64,000 nt of DNA from Nitrobacteraceae bacterium AZCC 1564 (GTDB taxonomy: Bacteria; Pseudomonadota; Alphaproteobacteria; Rhizobiales; Xanthobacteraceae). The position numbers were made by a program, and so were the translations under genes. The notes beneath the pieces are model-generated. The model saw nothing but the letters and a program-made list of their open reading frames with translations, did not search any database and had not been told where the DNA came from. This document shows, in pieces, positions 1 to 8,822 of this stretch. Every line of letters begins with the position of its first letter. Position 1 is the first letter of the stretch. The DNA lies in assembly GCA_036924835.1 (NCBI GenBank), contig JBAGRR010000001.1, positions 1,550,001 to 1,614,000 of the forward strand. The letters run 5' to 3'.

Positions 1-1
1 C

Positions 2-709
2 GGCGTCGGCGATCCCTGGCGCATTGCCGAGATCGCGCTGGTCGAGCCGAGCCTTCACCTCAATGCGGTGATCGTGGTGGCTGATGCAGCACGCATTTCG
101 AATCTATTGGTCGATGCGCGCGTCGGCGACACCGTTCGCAATCAGTTCGCGCACTGCAACATGGTGCTGCTTAATAAGATGGACCTCCTCACCCGCACCG
201 AGGTCGCTGCCGCGCGCGCCGAGGTCGCTGCCGTGCGTGCTGGGATGTTGATTGTCGAGACCACCGAACATACGCTGCCCGACCTGCCGAATAGCGAGCA
301 CAAGACAGCACCTCGCTTCACTGCGACCGAAACTACAAATCGTGCAAACCATGAACGCGTATTCCGCCGCTGGTCCTATCGACGGAGCGGGGCTTTCGAT
401 CCTGCGAAGCTGAAAAGCGCACTATCGTCTCTGCCACCGCAACTGTTGCGCTTAAAAGGCACATGTCGCCTCGTTGGCAGCGCACCCGCGTTGCTGTTGC
501 AGATGGTTGGCCAGGATTGGGCTTTGTCACCCGCTCCCGACGGGCTGCTCAGTCAGGACGACATCACGCTAGTCGGCATCGGCACCGATGCTCTACCCGA
601 GGCCACCAAACTCGACGCCATTCTTGATGGCGCGCTGATCGATGTTTCACAAATATCCATGACAACAAGAGCGGATCTCAATCGCCGGCAAGCCGAATTC
701 ACCCTCTGA
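2..709 (+). CDS. CobW/GTPase-family metallochaperone, 3' part
   Basis: The reading frame is open from the first bases of the window, so this is the C-terminal part of a longer protein. The visible part contains the G4 guanine-specificity motif NKMD (LLNKMDLL) of P-loop GTPases. It then has the mixed alpha/beta tail typical of CobW_C proteins, ending in a short C-terminal stretch. Family members (CobW, YjiA, ZigA) use GTP hydrolysis to deliver metal cofactors in the cytoplasm. The Walker A part lies outside the window. The next gene begins 16 bp downstream, so the gene may be co-transcribed with the peptide importer. Which metal it handles cannot be judged. An internal GTG at 68 is unlikely to be the true start because homologous sequence continues upstream of it. 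Confidence 0.8.
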   Translation, partial: GVGDPWRIAEIALVEPSLHLNAVIVVADAARISNLLVDARVGDTVRNQFAHCNMVLLNKMDLLTRTEVAAARAEVAAVRAGMLIVETTEHTLPDLPNSEHKTAPRFTATETTNRANHERVFRRWSYRRSGAFDPAKLKSALSSLPPQLLRLKGTCRLVGSAPALLLQMVGQDWALSPAPDGLLSQDDITLVGIGTDALPEATKLDAILDGALIDVSQISMTTRADLNRRQAEFTL

Positions 710-725
710 GAGAAGGACAGATTTC

Positions 726-2354
726 ATGTCTTCGACTTGGTCATTGCGATCACAATCGCTGAAAACGTCGTTTCTAAGATGTGCCTTTAGCCTCGCCCTT
801 GCCGCGAGCGTCGTCGTGCCCGGTGTGAGGGCAGCCTCTGCGGCCGATGGCGGCACGTTGGTCATCGCGTCGACGCAGGTGCCACGCCACTTCAACGGCG
901 CCGTGCAATCCGGTGTTGCGACTGCACTGCCGAGCACGCAGATCTTTGCCAGCCCGCTGCGCTATGATGAGAACTGGAATCCGAAGCCGTATCTCGCCAA
1001 GTCTTGGGAAGTGGCACCTGACGGGCTGTCGGTGACGCTGCATCTGGTCGATAACGCCGTGTTCCACGACGGAAAGCCGGTGACATCGGAGGATGTGGCT
1101 TTCTCGATCATGACCATCAAAAAGAACCATCCGTTCCAGAGTATGCTGGCCCCCGTCGAAAAGGTGGATACGCCAGATAAGCTGACGGCGATCATCCGCC
1201 TCAAGCATCCACATCCGGCGCTCTTGCTGGCAATGTCGCCGGCGCTGATGCCGATTCTGCCGAAGCACGTCTATGATGACGGCCAGGACATCAAGTCTCA
1301 TCCGGCCAATCTGAAGCCGGTCGGCTCAGGTCCCTATCGCTTGACCGAATACAAGCAGGGCGAATTTTACACGTTGGAGAAATTCGACAAGTTCTTCATT
1401 CCCGGCAGGCCGAAGCTCGACAAGATCGTCGTCAAGCTAGTCTCGGACTCGAAGGCGGCCATGGTCTCGCTTGAACGCGGCGACGTCAACGCGTTGCCTT
1501 TCATCTCGAATGTTCGTGACATCGCACGCCTCGAGAAGATGCCGAACGTGGTCGTTACCGACAAAGGCTATGCCGGTGTCGGTCCCATCAACTGGCTGGC
1601 CTTCAACACCAAGAAAAAGCCGCTCGATGATGTGCGCGTCCGTCAGGCCATCGCGTACGCAGCCAATCGCGAATTCATCGTCGGCAAACTGATGGGCGGC
1701 AAGCCGAAGGTTGCCACCAGTCCGATCGCTCCAGGATCGCCGCTCGATGAACCTGGCGTCGAAATGTACAAGCTCGATCTCGCCAAGTCGCAAAAGCTGC
1801 TTGATGAGGCCGGTTACACCAAGAAGCCCGACGGCTCGCGGATGACGCTGACCATCGACTACATTCCCGGTGACGAAGAGCAACAACGTAACGTCGCCGA
1901 ATATCTTCGCTCACAGCTCAAGCAGGTCGGCATCAACCTGGAAGTCCGCGCAGCTCCCGACTTCCCCACTTGGGCGCAGCGCATTTCGAACTACGACTTC
2001 GACCTGACCATGGACGTGGTCTTCAACTGGGGCGATCCCGTCATCGGCGTCAATCGCACCTATCTCACCAGCAATATCCACAAGGGCGTTATCTGGTCAA
2101 ACACCCAGCAATACAGCAACCCGAAGGTCGACGAACTCCTGAAAGCAGCCGCGGAAGAAACATCGCCTGAAAAGCGAAAGGCTCTCTACTCAGAGTTCCA
2201 AAAGATCGTCGTATCGGACGTGCCGATCTATTACGTCAACGCAACCCCGTATCGGAACGTGTTCAGCAAAGGTCTGAGTGGTCTGCCGACAACAATCTGG
2301 GGCATGATGTCGCCACTCGACGAACTGTATTGGGAAACCCCGCCGAAGACCTGA
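726..2354 (+). CDS. ABC transporter substrate-binding protein, family 5 (oligopeptide/dipeptide type)
   Basis: A 542-residue SBP_bac_5 family protein. Residues 1 to about 39 form a Sec signal peptide (basic start, hydrophobic core, Ala-rich end), so the mature protein is periplasmic. The usual family landmarks follow: a YLAKSWEV-type segment, VTSEDVAFS near residue 120, and GSGPYRL near residue 200. These proteins capture peptides or other solutes and hand them to the membrane permeases. It is the first gene of a complete five-gene importer reaching 6300. A perfect 11-bp hairpin overlaps its stop codon, which may protect this mRNA segment and raise its level over the permeases. The substrate cannot be read from sequence: family 5 proteins also bind nickel, opines, sugars and glutathione. 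Confidence 0.93.
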   Translation: MSSTWSLRSQSLKTSFLRCAFSLALAASVVVPGVRAASAADGGTLVIASTQVPRHFNGAVQSGVATALPSTQIFASPLRYDENWNPKPYLAKSWEVAPDGLSVTLHLVDNAVFHDGKPVTSEDVAFSIMTIKKNHPFQSMLAPVEKVDTPDKLTAIIRLKHPHPALLLAMSPALMPILPKHVYDDGQDIKSHPANLKPVGSGPYRLTEYKQGEFYTLEKFDKFFIPGRPKLDKIVVKLVSDSKAAMVSLERGDVNALPFISNVRDIARLEKMPNVVVTDKGYAGVGPINWLAFNTKKKPLDDVRVRQAIAYAANREFIVGKLMGGKPKVATSPIAPGSPLDEPGVEMYKLDLAKSQKLLDEAGYTKKPDGSRMTLTIDYIPGDEEQQRNVAEYLRSQLKQVGINLEVRAAPDFPTWAQRISNYDFDLTMDVVFNWGDPVIGVNRTYLTSNIHKGVIWSNTQQYSNPKVDELLKAAAEETSPEKRKALYSEFQKIVVSDVPIYYVNATPYRNVFSKGLSGLPTTIWGMMSPLDELYWETPPKT

Positions 2355-2366
2355 TGGTCTTCGGCG
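2341..2366 (+). promoter_or_regulatory. Intercistronic hairpin at the end of the binding-protein gene
   Basis: The arms CGCCGAAGACC (2341-2351) and GGTCTTCGGCG (2356-2366) are perfectly complementary over 11 bp with a TGAT loop that holds the stop codon. No T-run follows, so it is more likely an mRNA-stabilising or attenuating stem-loop than a full terminator. Such structures are common after binding-protein genes of importer operons. Confidence 0.7.
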
Positions 2367-2384
2367 CTACTGCGGTCCGGCAGC

Positions 2385-3365
2385 ATGAATCTCGCTCTTC
2401 ACCTCCTCCGGCAGGTGGCCAATGCCATTGGCCTCTTGCTTGCCGTGCTGGTTCTCAATTTCTGCTTGATCCATGCCGCGCCCGGCGATCCTGCCATGGT
2501 AATCGCCGGCGAGATGGGCGGCGCATCGGCCGACGTGATGGCCGCCCTGCGGGTGAAGTACGGCCTCGACAAGAGCCTGATCGAACAGCTCATCACTTAT
2601 ATCGGCAAGGTCGCCACCGGCGACTTTGGCTATTCCTATTATTTCAACGAGCCCGTGCTCGGGCTGATCGTCCAGCGAATTCCCGCAACGCTTTACCTCG
2701 TGCTGTCGGCGCTTGCGATTTCGGTTTTGATCGGAACGCTGCTTGGCGTGATCAGCGCCCGGAAGCCGAACGGGCTGTTCAGCCAGAGCGTGACAGTGTT
2801 GTCGCTCGCCGGTTACGCGGCGCCCGTGTTCTGGACCGGCCTGATGTTGCTGTTGCTGTTCGGATCAGTGTGGCCGATCCTACCCGTCACCGGCATGACC
2901 GATGTTGCGCGGCCGACGACCGGCTTTGCGCATCTCCTTGACGTGCTGCAGCATCTCGTTCTGCCGGCAACCACGCTGGCACTGGTCTACATCGCGCAAT
3001 ATAGCCGGCTCGCCCGCGTCAACATGATCGATGCGCTGACAGCGGACTATGTCCGTACGGCACGCGCCAAAGGCCTTCCAGAGATCATTGTTATCGGCAA
3101 GCACGCGCTGCGCAACACGCTGATCCCGATCGTCACCGTCGCCGGCTTGCAGTTCGGTCACCTGTTCGCTGGCGCGGTTCTGGTCGAGACGGTGTTCAGC
3201 TGGCCGGGCATGGGACGGCTGGTGTTCGACTCCATCCTGCGCCGCGACTACCCGACCCTACTTGCAGTCTTATTCTTCTCTGCGGTCCTCGTAATGGCGG
3301 CGAATATTCTCACCGATCTGGTCTATCGCCTGGTCGATCCACGCATTCGTTCGGGGGCGCGATGA
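2385..3365 (+). CDS. ABC transporter permease, DppB/OppB type
   Basis: A 326-residue inner-membrane permease of the binding-protein-dependent transport family. There is one hydrophobic segment near the N-terminus (residues about 9-30), a periplasmic loop, then five further membrane segments. The cytoplasmic EAA-type loop is visible around residues 220-245 (ARAKGL followed by HALRNTLIP), the docking site for the ATPases. It follows the binding protein by 30 bp and overlaps the next permease by 4 bp (ATGA), so translation is probably coupled. It should pair with the neighbouring DppC-like subunit to form the transmembrane channel. Length and layout are normal for the family. Confidence 0.93.
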   Translation: MNLALHLLRQVANAIGLLLAVLVLNFCLIHAAPGDPAMVIAGEMGGASADVMAALRVKYGLDKSLIEQLITYIGKVATGDFGYSYYFNEPVLGLIVQRIPATLYLVLSALAISVLIGTLLGVISARKPNGLFSQSVTVLSLAGYAAPVFWTGLMLLLLFGSVWPILPVTGMTDVARPTTGFAHLLDVLQHLVLPATTLALVYIAQYSRLARVNMIDALTADYVRTARAKGLPEIIVIGKHALRNTLIPIVTVAGLQFGHLFAGAVLVETVFSWPGMGRLVFDSILRRDYPTLLAVLFFSAVLVMAANILTDLVYRLVDPRIRSGAR

Positions 3366-4264
3366 CGGCGATCGAAACCACCATGATCAAAACGGACAAA
3401 GCCGCGCTTCCGGCACGCGCCGGCGCTTCGCCATCGATGGTCGCGCTGCGCCAATTCGCTCGCAGCCCGTCCGGCGTTATCGGTGCGATCGTGCTGCTGC
3501 TTCTCGTCCTATTTACTTTGTTCGGAGCGCACGTCTATGCGGTCGACTCGCTCGACATTGTCGGAGCTCCCTTCACGCCGCCAGGCGAAGATGCCTTGCT
3601 TGGCACCGATTATCTTGGGCGCGATATCCTTGCGGGCCTGATCAGCGGCGGGCGTGCGACGATGACAGTCGGCAGCGTGGCGGCGGTGATCACCATCGTG
3701 ATCGGCGTTACCATCGGTTCGCTGGCAGGCTTCTTCGGTGGCCCCATCGATACAGCGCTCACGAAGATCACCGAATTCTTTCAGATCCTGCCTCCACTGC
3801 TGTTCGCGATGGTGCTGGTCACGTTGTTCGGACAGACCCTCACCATTGTAACGATTGCCATCGGCGTCGTCAGCTGGCCGTCTGCAGCGCGGTTGACCCG
3901 CGCGGAATTTCTGCGCCTGCGCAACCTCGATTTCGTCAAGGCCTCGCGCGCAGCCGGTGCCGGCAATGGCCATCTCATCCTGCGCGTGATCTTGCCGAAC
4001 GCGCTGCCGCCGATCATCGTTTCGGCGACGCTCGCCATCGGCGTCGCAATCCTGTTCGAGGGCGGCCTCAGCTTCCTCGGGCTTGGCGATCCCAACACGA
4101 TGAGCTGGGGCCTGATGCTCGGGCAGAATCGCAACTACGTTCTCGACGCCTGGTGGGCGGTGACCTTTCCGGGCGCAGCGATCTTCATCGCGGTGCTTGC
4201 CATCAGCCTGATCGGTGACGGAATCAACGATGCCATCAATCCGCGCCTGCGAAAGCGAGGCTGA
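3362..4264 (+). CDS. ABC transporter permease, DppC/OppC type
   Basis: A 300-residue permease. It has the N-terminal OppC_N-like segment with a first hydrophobic helix around residues 40-60, then the BPD_transp_1 domain. The EAA loop sits around residues 185-215 (KASRAAGAG then LILRVILPNALPP). The motif GTDYLGRD near residue 80 is typical of DppC proteins. Its start overlaps the DppB-like gene by 4 bp and the first ATPase gene starts 3 bp after its stop, as in a compact operon. It forms the second half of the transmembrane channel. Confidence 0.93.
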   Translation: MTAIETTMIKTDKAALPARAGASPSMVALRQFARSPSGVIGAIVLLLLVLFTLFGAHVYAVDSLDIVGAPFTPPGEDALLGTDYLGRDILAGLISGGRATMTVGSVAAVITIVIGVTIGSLAGFFGGPIDTALTKITEFFQILPPLLFAMVLVTLFGQTLTIVTIAIGVVSWPSAARLTRAEFLRLRNLDFVKASRAAGAGNGHLILRVILPNALPPIIVSATLAIGVAILFEGGLSFLGLGDPNTMSWGLMLGQNRNYVLDAWWAVTFPGAAIFIAVLAISLIGDGINDAINPRLRKRG

Positions 4265-4267
4265 ACG

Positions 4268-5263
4268 ATGACACCTGTTCTCTCGGTTCAGAATCTCAGC
4301 GTGTCGATCAACGGCACAAACGGCAGTGTCCCGGTGCTTGAAAATCTGTCGTTCGATGTCGCCCGCGGCAAGACGATGGCCCTGGTGGGAGAATCCGGCT
4401 GCGGCAAGAGCATGACCGCACTCGCCATCATGCAGCTATTGCCAGAGGGCTTTCGAGTGACCTCCGGCAGCATTCGTCTGGATGGCAAGGACGTGCTGTC
4501 TGCGTCGCCCAGAGAGCTGCGCAGCTTGCGCGGCAATCAAATGTCGATGATCTTCCAGGAGCCGATGACGGCCCTCAATCCGCTTTATACGGTCGGCGAC
4601 CAAATCGGAGAAGTTTTACGCCAGCACCGCGGGCTGAGCCGCCGCGATGCGACCGAACAAGCGATCAGCTTCCTTAAGGCCGTGCAGATTCCGGCCGCCG
4701 AGCAGCGCGTCAATGCCTATCCGCATCAGCTCTCGGGCGGCATGCGGCAGCGCGTGATGATCGCGATGGCGCTCGCCTGCAAGCCAAAGCTCCTCATCGC
4801 TGACGAACCAACCACTGCTCTCGATGTCACCGTGCAGGCGCAGATTTTCGATCTCCTGAGCGAGCTACAGGACGAGACCGAAACCGCCATCGTCCTGATC
4901 ACTCACGATCTCGGCGCCGTCGCAGAGCTCGCCGACGATGTCGCTGTGCTCTATGCCGGCCGATGCATCGAGCAAGGAGCCGCCCATGAAGTCATTTCCC
5001 ATGCGCGCCATCCCTACACCCGCGGCCTGATGGCCTGCGTGCCGCATCTGCAGCTTGGACGAGCGAACGGCCTCGGCGCAGCCATCCTCGACGAAATTCC
5101 CGGAATGGTGCCGCCGCTCGGCGCACGAGGACCTGATTGCGCCTTCCTGCCGCGATGCGCTTTTGCCGGCGAAGTCTGCCGCTCGCAACCACAGCCCCCA
5201 CTCGATCGCGTCGACAACGCCGCCGCGGTGTCGTGCTGGCGACATCAGGAGATTGCGCCGTGA
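4268..5263 (+). CDS. ABC transporter ATP-binding protein, DppD/OppD type
   Basis: A 331-residue ATPase that powers the peptide-type importer from the cytoplasmic face. Walker A is GESGCGKS (residues 41-48), the signature is LSGGMRQR (about 155-162), and Walker B is LLIADEPTTALD (about 176-187). The C-terminal oligopeptide/dipeptide extension has the usual Cys cluster (CAFLPRCAFAGEVC). This extension distinguishes OppD/DppD-type ATPases from shorter ABC proteins. The gene overlaps the second ATPase gene by 4 bp. Confidence 0.94.
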   Translation: MTPVLSVQNLSVSINGTNGSVPVLENLSFDVARGKTMALVGESGCGKSMTALAIMQLLPEGFRVTSGSIRLDGKDVLSASPRELRSLRGNQMSMIFQEPMTALNPLYTVGDQIGEVLRQHRGLSRRDATEQAISFLKAVQIPAAEQRVNAYPHQLSGGMRQRVMIAMALACKPKLLIADEPTTALDVTVQAQIFDLLSELQDETETAIVLITHDLGAVAELADDVAVLYAGRCIEQGAAHEVISHARHPYTRGLMACVPHLQLGRANGLGAAILDEIPGMVPPLGARGPDCAFLPRCAFAGEVCRSQPQPPLDRVDNAAAVSCWRHQEIAP

Positions 5264-6300
5264 GTGACGGTTTGAACATCCTCGCTGAATCAGCGTCGCG
5301 CGAAGTCTTGCTCGACGTCCACGACCTCGTGGTGCATTTCCCGGCAGGGCGACGCAGCGTGTTCAGTGCGCCATCGAAGGTTCACGCGGTCGATGGTGTG
5401 AGCTTTCGCGTGCGGCGCGGCACCACTTTCGGCATCGTGGGCGAGAGCGGCTCGGGCAAATCGACCACCGCCCAGGCCGTAATGCGGCTGATCCCGATGA
5501 CATCAGGCCACATCATGTTCGGCGGCGAGAACATCGCCGACTATCATGGCGAAAGACTGCGGCTCGCGCGGAGCAAATTCCAGATCGTGTTTCAGGATCC
5601 GTTTTCGGCTCTCGACCCCCGGCGTCGCGCCGGCGACCTGATCCGCGAGCCGCTCGATCTCCTCGGCATCGGCTCGCCGCGCGAGCGCGAGGCCCGTGTG
5701 CGGCAATTGCTTGCCGAAGTCGGTCTTCCGCCGCAGGCCGCCGATCTGTTCCCGCATCAATTTTCCGGCGGCCAACGGCAACGTCTCTGTATCGCACGAG
5801 CCCTTGCACCGGAACCAGATCTGATCGTCTGCGACGAAGCCGTATCTGCGCTCGACGTTGCCATTCAAGCGCAGATCCTGAACCTGTTGAAGAAATTACA
5901 GCGCGAACGCGGGCTCACCTACATCTTCATCTCGCATGATCTCGGTGTGATTCAGCATTTCTGCGACGAAATCGCGGTGATGTATCTCGGCAAGATTGTT
6001 GAACAAGCGCCTGCTGAAGTGTTCTTTTCGGCGCCATCACATCCCTATAGCTGGTCGCTGATTGCAGCAGCAGCGCCACCTGGCCCGCTGCGAGATCGTC
6101 TGAAGAAAGACTATCTGGTTAAAGGCGACCCGCCGAGCCCGGTTGATCCGCCACCCGGCTGCCGCTTTGCGCAGCGCTGTCCGTTCGCTGTTGAACAATG
6201 CCGCAAAGAACTGCCTATGCTGCAAATCCGCGCGCACGAGCACTTCGTCGCCTGCCATCGCATCGACGAGATCGACCTGCCGAATTTTGCATCATCGTAA
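5260..6300 (+). CDS. ABC transporter ATP-binding protein, DppF/OppF type
   Basis: The second ATPase of the importer, 346 residues from a GTG start at 5260 that overlaps the previous stop (GTGA). The open frame extends upstream to 5137, but that part lies inside the DppD-like gene and is Arg-rich shadow sequence, so the overlapping GTG is preferred. It shows Walker A GESGSGKS, signature FSGGQRQR, Walker B LIVCDEAVSALD and the C-terminal cluster CRFAQRCPFAVEQC. The Walker B tail reads DEAVSALD rather than DEPTSALD, a common variant in this subfamily. It is the last gene of the plus-strand importer operon and converges with the GMC oxidoreductase gene. Confidence 0.93.
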   Translation: MSDGLNILAESASREVLLDVHDLVVHFPAGRRSVFSAPSKVHAVDGVSFRVRRGTTFGIVGESGSGKSTTAQAVMRLIPMTSGHIMFGGENIADYHGERLRLARSKFQIVFQDPFSALDPRRRAGDLIREPLDLLGIGSPREREARVRQLLAEVGLPPQAADLFPHQFSGGQRQRLCIARALAPEPDLIVCDEAVSALDVAIQAQILNLLKKLQRERGLTYIFISHDLGVIQHFCDEIAVMYLGKIVEQAPAEVFFSAPSHPYSWSLIAAAAPPGPLRDRLKKDYLVKGDPPSPVDPPPGCRFAQRCPFAVEQCRKELPMLQIRAHEHFVACHRIDEIDLPNFASS

Positions 6301-6330
6301 GGTTTTTGGTCGAAGGCCGGCTTCGCTGGG

Positions 6331-6370
6331 TCAAGACATCTCTTTGAGGATCAAGACATCTCTTTGAGGA
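6331..6370. repeat. Perfect 20-bp tandem duplication at the 3' end of the GMC gene
   Basis: Bases 6331-6350 and 6351-6370 are identical (each begins TCAAGACATC and ends TTTGAGGA). The right copy encodes the last codons and stop of the minus-strand GMC gene. The left copy lies just after that stop, so the protein is unaffected. This looks like a recent slippage or duplication event in the convergent intergenic gap. Confidence 0.9.
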
Positions 6371-7949
6371 TAATGTCTGCGGCTTTTTCAGCAATCATGA
6401 AGACGGCGGCCTGCGTGTTCCCTGACACAATGGTCGGCATGACCGAGGCATCAACAACGCGAAGACCTTGAATGCCGCGAACACGGAGTTGCGGATCGGT
6501 CACTGCTTTGTCGTCCGTCCCCATCCGGCAGGTGCCGCAGATGTGGTAGATGGTCTGCCCGTCCCTTCGCGCAAATTCCAGCCAATCGTCGTCGGTTTGA
6601 CAGTTCGCGCCAGGTGCCAGTTCCATTTCGCGAAATTGATCCATCGGCGCCTGCTCGATGATATGGCGCGCGATCTTCATGCCATCGACCATGACGCGAC
6701 GATCTTCCTCCGTTGCAAGAAAATTCGGACGGATCGACGGCGCAGCCATCGGATCAGGCGATACCGCGTGGATTGTACCGCGGGACTCTGGGCGCAACTG
6801 CGTGACGCCGAGGGTCATACCGGGAAGCCGATCAAGAATGCGCTCGGCAGCATTCGCGTAGCTTGCGTGCATAAAGAAGTATTGCACATCGGGACCTTCG
6901 AGGCCGGGACGCGTGCGGACGAAACCATGCGCCAGTCCCGTGCCAAGCGTCAGAATTCCCTTCCGCATGGCGAAGTACTGCGCAATGGACAGCGCCAGCC
7001 GCCAGCCTCGTGTCTGCTCATTGAGAGTGACCGGCAGTTTGACCCGCCAGTTCATGCGCGTGCAGTAATGATCGATGTAGTTCGCGCCCACGCCCGGGAG
7101 CGCATGCCGGACAGGGATATCGAGCGACTTGAGAATCGCAGGATCGCCAACCCCTGAGAGTTCGAGAAGCTGCGGTGTCTGAGCAGCACCGGCGGCCAGG
7201 ATCACTTCGCGTCTTGCGCGAAAACGTGTTTCCTGACTGCCCACACGGGCCGTGATACCTTTTGCCCGGCCACCATCCAGATCGATACGCAGCACGTGCG
7301 CACGCGTCCGTACTGAGAGATTCTTCCGATTCATGACCGGCTTGAGGTAGGCGTCAAAAGCACTCATGCGCCGGCCATTGCGCTGATTGACCTGATAATA
7401 GCCGAAGCCGTCCTGCTGCTCGCCGTTGTAGTTCGGATTTCGTAGATGTCCCGCAGCCTCGGCAGCGGCGATGAAGGCCTCCGCGATGACCGGACGCTCC
7501 GCCACCGTCGTCAACGGCAGCGGGCCGTCACTCTGCTGGGAGGCATTGCCTGCTCCATCGAAATTCTCGAGTTTCGCGAAATATGGAAGCACATCGTCGA
7601 AGCCCCAGCCGGTGCAGCCGCGTTGTGCCCAACCATCGTAATCCTGTCGCTGGCCACGCACATAGATCATGCCGTTGATGAGCGTGGAACCGCCCAAGCC
7701 TTTGCCGCGCGGCACGGAAATGACGCGGTTATAGGTTGCTTCTTCAGGCTCGGTCTTGAAGCGCCAATTGTAGTCCGGATTGGTCAGCAACTTGCTGAAG
7801 CCTGCCGGAATTGTAGTCCACATGCTGCGTGCTTCGCCGCCCGCTTCGAGCAAGAGCACGGAATGACGACCTGATGCCGTAAGACGATTTGCAAGCACGC
7901 AGCCTGCGGTTCCGCCACCGACGATGATGTAATCGAAAGTCTCACTCAT
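6351..7949 (-). CDS. GMC-family FAD-dependent oxidoreductase (choline dehydrogenase-like)
   Basis: A 532-residue glucose-methanol-choline oxidoreductase. The N-terminal dinucleotide-binding motif is GGGTAG (residues 11-16), followed by an acidic residue at the end of the second strand (LLLEAGG). The GMC signature around GKGLGGSTLINGM is present, and the C-terminal catalytic pair is His469 (HICGTCRMG) and Asn511 (SGNTQ). Members oxidise primary or secondary alcohols to aldehydes or ketones using FAD. It is the last gene of the ten-gene minus-strand unit, 15 bp after the shikimate-dehydrogenase-like gene, so it likely oxidises an alcohol imported by the Liv-type transporter. The substrate is unknown. 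Confidence 0.92.
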   Translation of the reverse strand: MSETFDYIIVGGGTAGCVLANRLTASGRHSVLLLEAGGEARSMWTTIPAGFSKLLTNPDYNWRFKTEPEEATYNRVISVPRGKGLGGSTLINGMIYVRGQRQDYDGWAQRGCTGWGFDDVLPYFAKLENFDGAGNASQQSDGPLPLTTVAERPVIAEAFIAAAEAAGHLRNPNYNGEQQDGFGYYQVNQRNGRRMSAFDAYLKPVMNRKNLSVRTRAHVLRIDLDGGRAKGITARVGSQETRFRARREVILAAGAAQTPQLLELSGVGDPAILKSLDIPVRHALPGVGANYIDHYCTRMNWRVKLPVTLNEQTRGWRLALSIAQYFAMRKGILTLGTGLAHGFVRTRPGLEGPDVQYFFMHASYANAAERILDRLPGMTLGVTQLRPESRGTIHAVSPDPMAAPSIRPNFLATEEDRRVMVDGMKIARHIIEQAPMDQFREMELAPGANCQTDDDWLEFARRDGQTIYHICGTCRMGTDDKAVTDPQLRVRGIQGLRVVDASVMPTIVSGNTQAAVFMIAEKAADIILKEMS

Positions 7950-7964
7950 CTCGTTCGCCGTCTC

Positions 7965-8789
7965 TCACAGTCCGCCCATATGTTTCGCCATCAGGACGAT
8001 CTGGGATTCCAGCATCGGCTTGCCGCGCTGGATACGGCACCCCTTCGCCTCCGCCGCCTTCAGCAAGGGAGTCATTTCTGGCTCCATGATCGCTTCCGCA
8101 ACGATCTGGCGGCTCTCGATCAGGGAGAAGTCGAGTGGTTGCGCATCGCTCGGCTTCATGCCGAGCGATGTCCCGTTGACTATGAGATCATGATCCCTGA
8201 CCGCGCCCGCATCGGTCGACGCGGTGATGGACGGAAAGACAGCATGCAGCCTGTCCACCAGTTCGCTTGCTTTCGTTGCCGTACGATTGGCAATGGTCAG
8301 ATGGCTGACACGTGCAGCAGCAAGCGCAAAAGCTATCGCGCTTGCAGCACCGCCGGCACCAGCGACATAGGCACGCATACCTTTCGGATCAGCACCTGTC
8401 GCACGCAGCGCTTCCACAAACCCGATCCCGTCCAGCATGGTACCGACCATTCGCCCATCCGCTTCCCGCCGGACGCAATTGACTGCACCGATCTGCTTCG
8501 CCTCCGGCGTGACCTCGTCGCAAAGTGCGAGCATGGCGGGCTTGTGTGGAACGGTTGCGATGAAGCCGCCGAAGTTCTGCATCTTGCGCAAGCCATCCAC
8601 CATCGCTGCGAGCCCGTCGGGCGCAACATGAAACGGGATCAGCACGCCATCGACGCCGTGACGCTTAAACAGCGCATTCATCACTTCCGGCGTCTTCACG
8701 TGGTAGATCGGGTCGGCGAGGATGCCAAAGATGCGCGTGTGGCCTGTCACCGCGCGGATGCTGTCACTCGCAGAGGATCCCACGTCCAT
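7965..8789 (-). CDS. Shikimate dehydrogenase-like NAD(P) oxidoreductase with altered substrate site
   Basis: A 274-residue AroE-fold protein. Lys83 (ATVPHK), Asn104 (GAVNC) and Asp120 (MLDG) match the catalytic and substrate-binding Lys, Asn and Asp of shikimate dehydrogenases, and GAGGAAS (144-150) is the nucleotide-binding loop. The carboxylate-binding serines of the usual HSxSP motif are replaced: residues 30-34 read HVKTP. That argues for a related substrate rather than shikimate itself. The setting inside a catabolic operon with a GMC enzyme, an SDR and an importer also points to a degradative role rather than aromatic amino acid synthesis. It starts 33 bp after the SDR gene. Confidence 0.85.
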   Translation of the reverse strand: MDVGSSASDSIRAVTGHTRIFGILADPIYHVKTPEVMNALFKRHGVDGVLIPFHVAPDGLAAMVDGLRKMQNFGGFIATVPHKPAMLALCDEVTPEAKQIGAVNCVRREADGRMVGTMLDGIGFVEALRATGADPKGMRAYVAGAGGAASAIAFALAAARVSHLTIANRTATKASELVDRLHAVFPSITASTDAGAVRDHDLIVNGTSLGMKPSDAQPLDFSLIESRQIVAEAIMEPEMTPLLKAAEAKGCRIQRGKPMLESQIVLMAKHMGGL

Positions 8790-8822
8790 TTCCCTTTATG
8801 TCGTCGCCGCCCGATTGCGAGG

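Noticed and set aside
6468-7157. Plus-strand frame opposite the GMC gene
   Set aside because: Antisense to a clear GMC oxidoreductase and lacking any motif.
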